A program made the translations under genes and the position numbers. A stretch of 64,000 nucleotides of DNA from Rhizoclosmatium globosum (lineage: Eukaryota; Chytridiomycota; Chytridiomycetes; Chytridiales; Chytriomycetaceae): contig MCGO01000079.1 of assembly GCA_002104985.1 (NCBI GenBank), forward strand, positions 124,001-188,000, read 5' to 3'. Within the stretch, counting starts at the first letter, position 1, and each line of letters begins with the position of its first letter. Positions 33,944-44,386 of the stretch are shown in pieces. The notes under the pieces were generated by a model. It searched no databases and was not told where the DNA came from. It worked only from the letters and a program-made list of their open reading frames with translations.

Positions 33944-34116
33944 TTCTGGGTTACTAATAATGGTAAAAAATATCAACCTTTAAAAGTTATCACTTTTAGG
34001 AGATTGTATAAATTCAGATGCTCTTTGCCCTCAGTTCAGAAGCAATAATTATGAGCGACGTCAACAGTCACCAATCATCAATCAAACCAGCTTTGGCCGT
34101 AGACAACGATCCTACT

Positions 34117-35952
34117 TTATTCCAACGCGTTCCAAATACCAGCAACACTCTTTCCCCACTCCCTTTCACTCCCTTGAAACCACTTCTTTCCCGGCACAAC
34201 CCCACTCATCCCTCCCAACCCTCCAGGTTCAGTCCCAGCAACCCCCGAATTATCAAAGCTCTTGTAAACCGTCGAAAGCGGCGGTCCAAGTTCGAAAGGA
34301 TATCGTGGTACTTCCAAAACAGCGTCCCTAAGCATTTCGCATAAAACCTGATACCGAGCCGGACAACCGTCTGTATCCTTCAAGAAACTCCGCAGACTAT
34401 CACATCCAGCCAATCGTTCTAATAAACCCATCGATGGCGCTGACGAGGACTCCTGTGAAAGTGGGTGCTGGGGAAAGGGCGGTAACACCCAGAAGTTTGG
34501 TGACGCTGCCAAGTCGTTTGCGATGGATGGGTATAAGTCTGGGAATACGAGTTCAAGGCTAAGGATGTTTGAAAATACTTGGAGGCGTGATGTGCGGAAA
34601 GCGCGGCTGAGTGCATTGCGGGTTGTGAGGTGAGTGTTTTCACCGAATTCGGATGGTTTTGCGCGGTTGTGGATGAAGATGAGGGATGGGAAGAAGATGT
34701 TTTCTGTTGTTGTGGACGGTTCTCCAGGGTTAGGAAGTGGTTGTGAGGATTGGGTTGGTGGTTTGGTTGGTTTTTTGTTGCGAGGAGGCAAAGGCCGTTT
34801 TGAGCCTTGGTCTTCCGCTGCAGATTCATTTTCTGTGGCAGTTGATGGGTGGTCGTCATCACGGTCAGCAGCTTCATTGTCATCTCCACCAGCACCATCC
34901 TCAGTTTCTCTTCTTTCTTCACCATAATCATCTTCTTCATTCTCCACTTGTTGGGCAGAATTCTGTGGATTTCGCCTTCTCCTTCGTTGTCGTCGCTGTT
35001 TTCCATTCAACAATCCTTCTGACATTAATTCTTCGATATTATCAATGGGTCCTGTGCCTCCATCCGCTCTATACTTGATGTTTTCCATCCTCCTCAGAAA
35101 AGCCCACATTTCCTCGTCACGCGCAGAGGAGCCGGAAGAAACAACAAGAATGACGTGACAAACAGAAAACATGAACAGTGCGAGTTTCTCCGACATTTTG
35201 AGTTGAGTTGCAATAGTGGACGCAAAGTGATCCTCGCCCTTCTTTGGTTTCTTTGTAATGGGAAAGAAAATGGCCTGCATATCAAGCAACACGATTCCAT
35301 CGCCAGTCGCGTGAAGGTCAACTCCACGAGTGGTCGATTTTGTGCTGAAGGGGCTACTTAATCGTCAGTGAATCGTTCGTTTCAAGAAGGAAGAGCCAAC
35401 TCACCCAACTTTTGAGGCAGCCAGCAAATTCAAGATTGTGCTTTTACCAACGCCCTTACGACCTAGAACACCTACAATATAGCATCCAGGCGCGTCCGAC
35501 AGAACCGAAGGAGGGATAGATTCAACAGGGGTGCCCAGTCGAATCAAGCCATTTGGGCCCTCCACGAGCACTTTGTACGTGGAAGTAGAAGCCGAGGAGG
35601 AGGGCGCTGGCTGAACAGCGATCGAGACAGGGCGGGCAATCGCAGTTGGCGTGAGAGTGTGTTGGTGTTGACTTGGTTGGAGTGGGTTTTGCGTGTGGGA
35701 TACGGACCGCTGCTCAATTTTGATTGGCTGGTTCGGTGTCTGAATTTGTGGCTGAGTTTGAAGTTGAGTTTGAGGCGGGCGGCGGCGGCGGGTCTCAGTT
35801 GTTGTCGGAGTTTGGGTTTGAGTTGGAGTTGGAGCATCCTTCTTCTTCTTTGCCTTTGCATTTGCGGATGAAGAAGAAGAGGACATGACCGCCGATGGAT
35901 CAAAGAGTGTCCGTGTTGGGGCTGTGCGGGGTCGGCTGGCATCGTGCTCCAT
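34117..35952 (-). CDS. SMG9: Nonsense-mediated decay factor SMG9-like
   Basis: SMG9 binds SMG8 and the SMG1 kinase that phosphorylates UPF1 in mRNA surveillance. ATG 35950-35952. The N-terminal 130 residues are Thr/Gln/Pro-rich and disordered. The GTPase-like fold starts at GCYIVGVLGRKGVGKSTILN, with an intact P-loop. An intron near 35345-35405 joins SPFSTKSTTRGVDLHATGDG and IVLLDMQAIF (switch/Walker B-like), followed by LALFMFSVCHVILVVSSG. A long acidic and basic insert (RRQRRRRR, EEDDYGEERRE) interrupts the domain near 34860-35000. The C-terminus ends KSVAGIWNALE. The insert and the intact GKS are noteworthy, since animal SMG9 is a weak nucleotide binder. Confidence 0.85.
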
Positions 35953-37176
35953 TTGTTGGAAACTTGTTTGTTCTACTTCCTCTTCTCTTCGTTCTGCAAT
36001 TATTATGATTTTAGCTTTTCATTTGACAAGATCTGTACTGTGCGCACTGTAGAACTTACCCTTCTCCCTTTACCTTGACACCCTTCTGGTGAATGCTGGA
36101 AAGTAATTTGAAAGTGAACGTAACAATCATGAATGCAGAACACCATTTTGGTTTAAAACGCAAGTCCCATTTAAGACAGGCTACATAATATTATTAAATA
36201 ACCGTAACTAAATTGGACAGCAAAACTGGAATCGAGTTGACGTTGACTTATGACGCAGTCATTTCCCTCCCTTCCTGTTGTAGGTTTGGGAATGCATTGA
36301 TAACAAAGCCCTCTCCTGCAATAATAGCTCGTCGACGATACTTACGTTATTTCTTCAAATGAGAAATGAATTCTACACAGAGCGTTTTTGGAGTGAACAA
36401 TGTCCAAATCCAACTCCAACCCAACCACCCCCACTCCCATACACACCAACCGACACCATGCAATCAAAACGCGCTCGATACAACTTTGAGCAGAAAATCT
36501 GCGCGCAGAAAAAGGAGATGGAAACCTGCGTCAACCAATCAGATGCCAGGATCCTAGCTCCTCCACTAACTTGATTCCGAATATCCCGAAAGACAATGAA
36601 TAAATCAAGCGTGTTACCAACATTCTACAATTCGAAACTATTCTTTTTTAAATGCGAATCTTGACCAATTAATGGAACTGGAACTTTAGCTGATTGATAT
36701 ATTTCGACTTCTCAAAAAGGTGGACTAGATGGCCTCGTTTGACTTCCATGAAGTAAGACATAAATAAACATATATAAACAAAATGCCTTTACTTTGATCC
36801 TGCTTTTAGCTGCAGCCCTGAGGTGTATGGCAAGTATGCGTGAATACAAAAACCTCGGAAGACTCGGATCAAAAAAGGACGCAAAAATCCGATTTTGAAC
36901 AAAACAGACAATATAAACTTCAACCAAACAACTAGCGGCCGGAACTCCCATCCGAGGTCCTCGACGTCAACGTTCGCCTACGCCTCCAGCATCCACGCCG
37001 TCGTCCACCTCCAGCACCAACAACATCTGACTCTCGTCCACCTTCCTCCAAAATCTCTTCCCTCAACTTGGTGCCTCCATGCCCAACTTTTTCACTCGAA
37101 GCGACCGCTCCTGCGACACTAGTTTGGGAAGCATACTGTGACGGTACCCGAGAGCAATTTGACTGTTGGATCGAAT
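35953..37176. other. Intergenic region, possibly including the 3' end of the ERICH3-like gene
   Basis: About 1.2 kb. On the minus strand near 36932-37150 an open frame (QYASQTSVAGAVASSEKVGH) has coding-like composition and may be an extra last exon of the ERICH3-like gene, but I could not find a splice that keeps frame. The rest, including short plus-strand frames at 36359-36574, shows nothing I can support. Confidence 0.35.
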
Positions 37177-39226
37177 TTATCTGTCGAATCGGCTCTGGCT
37201 CAGTAATTCCTCCATACATGATGAATTGGCTGAGTCTTGTCGGAACATGTGGTCAATGTCGGTTTGTGTCAAGAAGGAGGATCCAAGCTGGATTCCTTGT
37301 TGAGTGCCCAAATTTGGTGACAATGCTGCTGATTCAGATGTTGGTGTTTTCGGTGGTGTAGCGTTTTCTTGTTGGACAGATTCTTGTCGAGTTGGTTCGA
37401 TCTCAGATTCCTTAATCCCTGAGCTTTTACTTGTTCTTGTTGAGTAGGATCTGTGGTAGCCGCCTCTTCTGATGGACTAGATTCTTCAGTGGACGCAGCA
37501 ATATCTTCAGGATTAGCAGATTCACTTAAGCCGGCAGCTTCCTCAGCTGGAGCATCCTCTGATGATTTTTCAGAAGCCTGTACTCCATCGGAATAGGCTT
37601 ATTCTCGTCCTCGACTTTTGGCTCAACTTCTTTCAAAACAGACTCTACAGTCGTTTCTTCTTCATGAAGTCCTAAATCTTCAACAGCAGTAGATTGCTGT
37701 TTGGGAGAAGCCTCGTTAACGGCGTGTGCTTCACTTGACTCAGTAGCATTCCCAGCAACGCCACTTTCAAAACCCTCCTCTTCGTACTTGTATTCATCTT
37801 CAGCTTGCTCTGCCCCGGCAACAGCACCACTTCCACTCTCCTCAACCCGCTCAAACCCAGCCAACTCACTCTCCAAAGCCGCCTCAATCTCGGCTCGCTC
37901 TTCTTCAAGCGCTTTAACACCCCCTTTCTCCCCATTCTCGTTCACAGAGACACCACGATTCAGCGTGGACTCGCAGGTCGTTCCAAGTGAACAGATGTAA
38001 CGCTTTCTGACTGGTTTCCAATACTGAAGCTACTTGCTGCGGGGAATCTGCGTCGCGATTCTTTCGGGCGCTGTTGGGACGGTCGAGGACTGGGATGTTG
38101 GGGCTTGATGCGGTTCCGATGATGTTTGTGAAGCTGCCGGCGTTTGGGAATTGGGCTTTACGGTTTGGACGGGCAGATTGAGGGCGAGCTGTGATGCTTT
38201 TTCGAGGTTGTTCTTGGGGTGGTGTTGGTTGTTGGGGTGCACTTGTCATCGCAGAGGGTGGGTGAGAGTCTTGTCGGCCTTGACGCAAGTGTTGGATAAC
38301 CTTGATTTCATTATTTTTTAGTCACACTTTAATATAAAATCGAACGTAGAATGGGAGTTACCGTTTCAACGTCTCCACCAAGTTTCTGAATGTAACCAAT
38401 CAACAACCTCTCAGTCCCAGTCAAGAAGATTCCTGCTTTTTCAATTGCATCCTGAATCGCCTGAGATATTTGCATATGATCTCCATTGAGACTTGTCTGT
38501 GAAATTGGCTTCTTGATGAGTGTGATAATCTCACAGAGAATGTTACTGGTGGCTTCCAAATTTCCTGCATCAAACTCTTTGCGTGCGTTGCTAAATAGTT
38601 GATGAACTTTTTCAGAGTCGTTAAGGGTGTTTTGGATGTATTAGGACGTCGAGAGGTTTTGGGACGTTGTCGTGGGACTCCAACATGTGTGAGTGATGGT
38701 GGACGTTGGGCGTAGAGGAGGACTGTTCGCCACATCGTTACAGGATAATTTTGTAGGAATTCGGGGTACGGCTTTCCAGCACGGCTAGCGGGCTGAAAGG
38801 ATATTAGACATTGCGCCATAAAGTATGTCTCACATCTGGCATGCTTTGAAAGTGCTCTTGCATTCTCATTTTATCGGTTTTGGCTTTCTTTCGTATTGCA
38901 ATCTATATAAGAAAAGCACTTAGCATGATATACCACAAATGCAGCACAAATTACCTCAATTTCACGGTCCAGGATTCGTTCTTGATCCTGCTTCAGTATA
39001 TTTCTCTCATATTCCATCTTCTGTAATCGTATTTGAGCATACTTGAAGTCTTTGTGGTCTATGATTGTCCCATCACGAGCAACTAATCCCAAATCAGTTA
39101 AATGGCGTCGCGTTTTTGGATTCTGAAAATAGTCCCATAAATAGTCGTCAAGGAGAGGCTCATAAACACTGCCAAGCCTGAGAATAAGAAACGAGTACAC
39201 AAAAATCATAGTTGTACATACGGCAT
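37177..39226 (-). CDS. ERICH3-like protein (cilium-associated, glutamate-rich)
   Basis: ATG 39224-39226; exon 1 is only five bases (ATGCC), and its intron (39221 downward) joins LGSVYEPLLDDYLWDYF, then KTRRHLTDLGLVARDGTI. This matches the start of animal ERICH3 (YFNNTRIRRHLLRSGLI type). Next come DREIE|IAIRKKAKTDKMRM, PASRAGKPYPEFLQNY and RPKTSRRPNTSK, a region with DSEKVHQLFSNARKEFDAGN, and then SITARPQSARPNRKAQFPNA. The C-terminal third is acidic (EEERAEIEAALESELAGFER; AEEAAGLSESANPEDIAAST) and ends SQSRFDR. Eight or more introns of 38-60 nt, found by frame. Animal ERICH3 is a ciliary protein, so a zoospore flagellum role is inferred. The 3' exons are the least certain. Confidence 0.65.
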
Positions 39227-39339
39227 CTGCTTTGTGACCAAGTTGAGATCGTATGTTCTCTCTTTGATTCGTGTTTCCCAGACATTTGAAATACTGCAAC
39301 ATTGAGTTTGAGTTGAAACAAAGTGCTCTTCTTATCGCC

Positions 39340-39689
39340 TTACATTTCCTTTCCTTTCGGAATTACAATCTTGGAAACTGCAGCTGGCGACACACTTCCA
39401 TTTGAAATTATGGATGGAGAGGCACTTGCAGCTCGAGCCAGAGCAGTCGCTGAAAGATGCAGCGGAGGCAGCTCTGGAGCTTTCAATGTACTTTCCCTCA
39501 GTTTTCTGATTTTCTCAAGACGATCGTTGTGTGGAACCATGACTGAAAAGGATGCGCGCGGAGTTGGAAGTACGATTGGAATGCATGGGCTGGCAGGAAT
39601 TGAAGCTGATCTGGCTTTCCAGCTGGAGGAGGTTTGCCAAAGACATCTGTAAATGTGGTGTCACGTTTGGGTTGTTGATGAGTTGTCAT
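39340..39689 (-). CDS. Small basic protein, unknown
   Basis: ATG 39687-39689 (MTTHQQPK). A 50-nt GT..AG intron (GTGACACC..GGAAAG) restores frame to PRSASIPASPCIPIVLPTPR, then VPHNDRLEKIRKLREST and SPAAVSKIVIPKGKEM before TAA at 39340-39342, giving about 97 residues. No signal, membrane segment or known domain. It sits between the ERICH3-like and HSP20 genes on the same strand. Coding status rests on frame continuity and composition only. Confidence 0.45.
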
Positions 39690-39791
39690 TCTGGAGACAG
39701 GTTTCTATTGTTCCTTGAGCCATTGATGGCCAATCAGAAAACCAAAGAATACTCGACTACAAAAATCTACATACAACGCAGTTTATTTTAT

Positions 39792-40286
39792 TTACTCAAT
39801 GTGAATCTGTGATCCTTCAAACGCTTGTTTGCCCACATCCAACTTTAGCACGCCGTTCTCCATCTTGGCATGGATATCATTCATGTTTGCCGTATCGGGT
39901 AATACAATCTTGATAGAGAAATCTCGTTGTTTTTCTCCCGTCTTTTCGTTTGCAGGTTTGGTTCCTCGTAGTAGAATGACATTCTCTGTTCCTTGGACAC
40001 TCATCGACAAATCATCCCGTGAGAGACCAGGTAAATCGATTTCCAGTCCAACTCTTCCATTTTGCAGCTCAGAAGCATAAATGATTGGCGCAGTGGAAGA
40101 AGACTTATCAGGCACGGATACGTTGAAGACTGGTGTTGCTCGACCTGAACTCTTGGGACTATATATAATTTAGTGAATAATGAAATATCGAATGTTGACT
40201 TACCACTTGTCCTTGTTGTGGTCCAAGACCCAGTTGATTGCGTAAGCCATAATACCGATTTTGCATGCGAAGCTGATGATACCCAT
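39792..40286 (-). CDS. Small heat-shock protein (HSP20/alpha-crystallin)
   Basis: Two exons: ATG 40284-40286 gives MGIISFACKIGIMAYAINWV, a hydrophobic N-terminus, and an intron of about 50 nt (near 40157-40204) joins PKSSGRATPVFNVSVPDK. The alpha-crystallin domain shows VGLEIDLPGLSRDDLSMSVQ, VILLRGTK, FSIKIVLPDTANMNDIHAKM and the A-x-x-x-NGVL element (MENGVLKLDVGK). It ends EGSQIHIE with no C-terminal IxI tail beyond IHI. About 145 residues. ATP-independent holdase by family. The hydrophobic N-terminus could be a membrane or mitochondrial targeting element, which would be unusual for a cytosolic sHSP. Confidence 0.85.
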
Positions 40287-40896
40287 TCTTTCTTAGTTTT
40301 GTTTCTATGAGTGTATTCGATTGCTCTAGCTTTACGCTTTTGAAACTGTAGGTTTCGTGGGGCACACTAATCAACCCACGATCTTTGGTGGAACCACATC
40401 AGTGTGAAATCCAGAATCTAGATATTCAATCTACGATGCATTAACGGCAGTTTCAGACATTCATGAACAGGAAATATATCAATACTTGCGTGCAGCATTT
40501 GGCAGCCATATGTTTTAATAATTTATAAAGCATGCATTTGTCCAATTAAAGAGAAAAAGGAATCATCCATTCATTGCATCTGCTGATTTGCAACCTAGGC
40601 TCCTGAACCACCTCTGAACCCGTTGAAAAGTGGTACTTGTGAAACCAATGGATCCTTCGACCCCGGAGATCCACTCAAGTTTGATGCATCTGAAATACAT
40701 ATGACTTAAATTTGATGGACAATTTGGTGATAATGACTCTATAGCAATCGTGGGCAAAGGTTTTGCTGTTTTGTTGGACAGTTCGATAGTTACCGTCGTT
40801 TATAGCCAAAATGGAGAGAAAATTGGCGATGACTACTTGAGCTTTACGTTTAAAACCTGTTTAGATTAAAGGTTGGCTTACTTGTATCCAAAATGA
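40287..40896. other. Region without an intact gene
   Basis: About 600 bp. Minus-strand frames near 40563-40757 are short and may be the 3' remains of the decayed RRM gene just upstream, but nothing identifiable is left. No RNA gene or repeat recognised. Confidence 0.4.
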
Positions 40897-41500
40897 CTAC
40901 ACGGTGATTTTCCGCGACACTGGATGCAATTGGGCTTGGACAAGTTGACATAGGAACAGCGGAAACGTCTTCTGCATTATCAACGTTGGTGAAGTCAATG
41001 TGACAAGAATTATTTGTCCCCTGATCTTCTTTCCATCCATACATGACATAGCTCGACGGGCATCTTCCTCCACCACGAATTCCTCAATACCCTCGCCATG
41101 GCGGTTCAATTCTGTGGTTCGAATTTTTCCAAATAGTCCGAATTCAATTATTAGACAGCGTAAGGTAATGGTACTGTGAAGGTTGTCGATATACTTTGTT
41201 GTGGCTGAGAAAGAATACAACGTTTGACTCGATTAAATCCACTGTTATTTGCCTCCCCATTTATTTTGTTTCTGAAGTTGACGAAGCGAATTGGGTCTTG
41301 ATTCGTCTTGTTTGTGACGCTCATCGTGAACTGATGTTCGTTCACCCAGTCTTTTGACATTCCAAGTCTGAGGGTGTTGAGCAGTGAGGGGAGGGAGCTA
41401 AAGTAAGTGATGAGTCTGAGGTAATATGGGAAATCGCTGCAAAAGCTGACAAAGGCGAGAATCCGAGGCTCATTCCATTGATCCAACGAAAGTAACTTGA
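40897..41500 (-). pseudogene. Decayed RRM protein gene
   Basis: The frame contains an RRM-like stretch: KYIDNLHSTITLRCLIIEFG, LFGKIRTTELNRHGEGIEEF, DARRAMSCMDGKKIRGQIIL. Compared with a normal RRM the RNP1 segment (KGFAFVEF type) is shortened to GEGIEEFVV and the RNP2 Gly is changed to Asp. There is no good ATG, upstream frames switch, and I could not join exons into a full protein. Either a broken relic or a gene with several missed introns. The parent family looks like SR- or splicing-type RRM proteins rather than the neighbouring two-RRM gene. Confidence 0.4.
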
Positions 41501-41851
41501 TCGGCATTGGGATTGTCAAGCAAAAACCACTGTCGTAAGAACAATGGTATATCCAACCAGGACGATGAAAAGCTGTAATGAAGTGATGCTAGATGTTAAG
41601 TTAATGAGCCCTTACATAAATGTCAATTACCTTCGTCGTTTGCTGGGTTTGTGCAAATACTGCCGCTACATCCCAAAGCAATCGTCCTATGAAGGGTTGG
41701 TGATGTATTATGTGAGTAGAACTTTTGATTTAAATATGGTAATGGCTAGAAGTATGTATTAAACTTAAGAATTTCATGGATTCAAGGGTGTCAGCAACAC
41801 CAAATCTTGTGTACAGCAACAAAGCAGAAAGCTAACAAGCAGAAGTCCTCC

Positions 41852-44008
41852 TCAAAACAATTGAAACAGCTTAGCCCCAACCATCCCCACACAATGTCTC
41901 TTAACCACATCCTCCTCCGGAACCACAACCATCTCACCAATTTTCCCTCGTCGTCTATCCCGTCCAACCAGTCGTGTTGAGAATGAAACCTCCCGTCCCC
42001 CAACTTCTACACGTGCAGATCCATATGTTAATCCACATTGATATACTACTTGTCGAGCTGTGAGAATGGGGCGGCGGTATATAACCTTTGGAGGAAGAGT
42101 ATTGATATCCAAATCGTCAAACCCAACAATACGCGAAACAAAGTCCCGGCGTAAATACACGCTGTGAGGGATAGAAACAAAACGAGAGGAATTGAGAGGA
42201 ATCGAATAGACCAATCGATCGTAATCAGTTAAAAACGGCAGGTTTGAAGAAAGTTTTCGGGGAGGAAGGTTGGTAAATGAGTAGGGAGCTTTGGACCTCT
42301 GTTCTGACGTTTCTTGGACGAGTTCAGAGGATTCCGTCGAAATTGTATCAAATGTTGTCAATGACGAGTTCGAGGATGTCGGGGATGAGCTTTCGTTTGA
42401 AGGTGGTTGGTCTGCAGGCTGGGTGGGTGTTTGAGCAGGAGAATCAGTGTCTGAAAAAGAAGAGTTTTGCTTGGATGCCATGTTTTGCAACTTCGGAAGT
42501 ATAGTGGCACTACGATTAGATTGAGCTGGTCTGTCGGTAACCATTGCGCTCTTAGCAATAGGGTCTGAATCAAACATCATAGCAGTGTCATATTCATGGA
42601 AGAAAGAAAGTGGTTTGAATGAATTTCTTTGGGCTGGGGTTGGAGTTGAGGGTTTTGGCGACGCTAGAAGAAGCCGAACTATATTAGGTACCACGTTTCC
42701 TGACAGGGATGTTTGTCTAAATGAAGATGGAGGAGACATATTGAGCTCGTCGGAGAATCGGTGCATTGTCAAAAGTTTCTTTTCATTGGTGAGAGGCGGA
42801 GAATCAGGGGCATTTTGGCTCAATGCCAGTGGACGGAAGTCGGTGTATATGATTGGTTTCGAGGAAATTTGAGGCGTTGGCTGGGATGGGGTCGGATAAG
42901 TTGTCGAATGAAGATTATGATTGGAATAGAGTCGTTGCTGCTCAGGATTCATGAAGCAAAGAGACGAGACGTGTACAGTATTGGTAATATTGTTCGGGGA
43001 ATAAATACGTTCTGATCGACCTGCAGATTGATTGGTTAAATTGTGTGTGCTTGAGTATGCGACACGATTTTGATGATGGCTATGTTGGGTTTCACGGTCC
43101 CCGATCGACGCGTTGGTTCTGAGAAACGAGAAGGACGATATTTCGTGTTGTCTGGACGAGTGGTGCTGAGTGAGTTGATTCCCTTGGGATACAAACTCCT
43201 TGACGTTTGCAACCAGCTTGCTGGCAAGAGCTTGCTGATAAGCTGAAACGTCATTCGATAGGGTTATGATAGATCCAGAACTCTCGGTACTGCCAGTACT
43301 GAATCCTAAGGAAACCTCCAATCTCATGTCCGATTGTGTCAACGAATTTATGCTTGCGGCTTCCAGAACGACAGGCTTTGGTTTGGCAAAAGTAACAACC
43401 AGATTCGTTTGTTTGCGAAGTATAAAGCGTGCTGCCGTCGCGTCATTGTGTGTTGCAAACGTAGCATAACAATACTTTCCATAGAACTGAACACTTTTGA
43501 ACCTGCCATGAATAAGATAAAGATCAGAACAAGCAAAATCGGGATTCACACTCACCCCAGCAAGTCCTGGCACATGATCAGCAGTTCTTCTTTGGCATAG
43601 TTTGGAGGCAAGTGAGTAATATGGATGACGCACGGGTTCAATCCAGCTTCTTCCGCATCGTCTGGTTGAGGATACGGCACCGAATCTGATTGTGTTGTAT
43701 TCAGAGCAAAGAAAGAAGAGAGAGCCACGCACAAGTTTGTTTCGCACAATCCACGGACAAAACACCGGGCACCGCGCCAACAACCGCTGCAGCCAACGCC
43801 GCATCATCGTCGCTGCGGAACACGGCAAACACAAAGCCGGCGTAGAATCCTGTTATTGTGATCGATTTGAATCGGTTCGAATGGGAATCAAGTCAAAAGG
43901 AAACCAACCAATCAGAGAGAACCCACTAAGACGACGAAGAAGAACAAACAAGTTGCCGCGGTGGATGCGTGGCGCCGCGAACGAGACGTGGAGCGTGTCG
44001 CGTGCCAT
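41852..44008 (-). CDS. RRM-domain RNA-binding protein with long disordered tail
   Basis: ATG 44006-44008 gives MARDTLHVSFAAPRIHRGNL. After an intron the frame GFYAGFVFAVFRSDDDAALA completes a first RRM-like fold. A second intron (near 43700-43745) leads to VIHITHLPPNYAKEELLIMC, spliced after LLG to FKSVQFYGKYCYATFATHND, a second RRM. The remaining 500 residues are Ser/Gln/Pro-rich, with a conserved-looking end: YDRLVYSIPLNSSRFVSIPH, VYLRRDFVSRIVGFDDLDIN, VIYRRPILTARQVVYQCGLT. No named family recognised; Mei2-like is possible but the third RRM is not evident. Likely regulates mRNA; cellular role unknown. Confidence 0.65.
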
Positions 44009-44386
44009 CGTCTGTTTCGTTGTTTCGTGTTTGGATGAGACTTTTGTTCGGACTTGCTTTTGCACTTTAGACTTGTCCAGTTTTTGATCACTTTCGGACT
44101 TTATTATACAACCCTATCTATCAATCACATGCTTCCTCCACAACTTCCACGTCTTGGGAGCCATAATTAGAAACATTATAATTCCCATTGCTGATGAAGA
44201 ATACATTCCAAACTGTAACACAAACTTGCTTGACAATTTCGGCACAGAAATGCGTGCACATTCGGTCTGTGACTGGTGCGACATTATGCACATTAACCAA
44301 TCGATAGTCCAATCAGGAGGAGACTCTATAAAACTTGTGAACGTGTTGACAGTGCTGTTGCTGATATCCTATCATTTTAAACATAA
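44009..44386. other. Intergenic region, nothing recognised
   Basis: About 380 bp between the RRM gene start and the Frizzled-like gene stop. Probably the RRM gene promoter and the receptor 3' end. No supported feature. Confidence 0.5.

Noticed and set aside
34018..34344. Plus-strand ORF overlapping the SMG9 3' end
   Set aside because: It is the antisense shadow of SMG9 coding sequence, which has clear family motifs.
37380..37470. Second apparent 20-nt intron or missing base in the ERICH3-like gene
   Set aside because: A 59-nt intron from an upstream GT to CTCAG keeps the frame; ultra-short introns are not needed.
41544..41762. Plus-strand ORF near the RRM genes
   Set aside because: Short, no domain, AT-rich and no splice partner.
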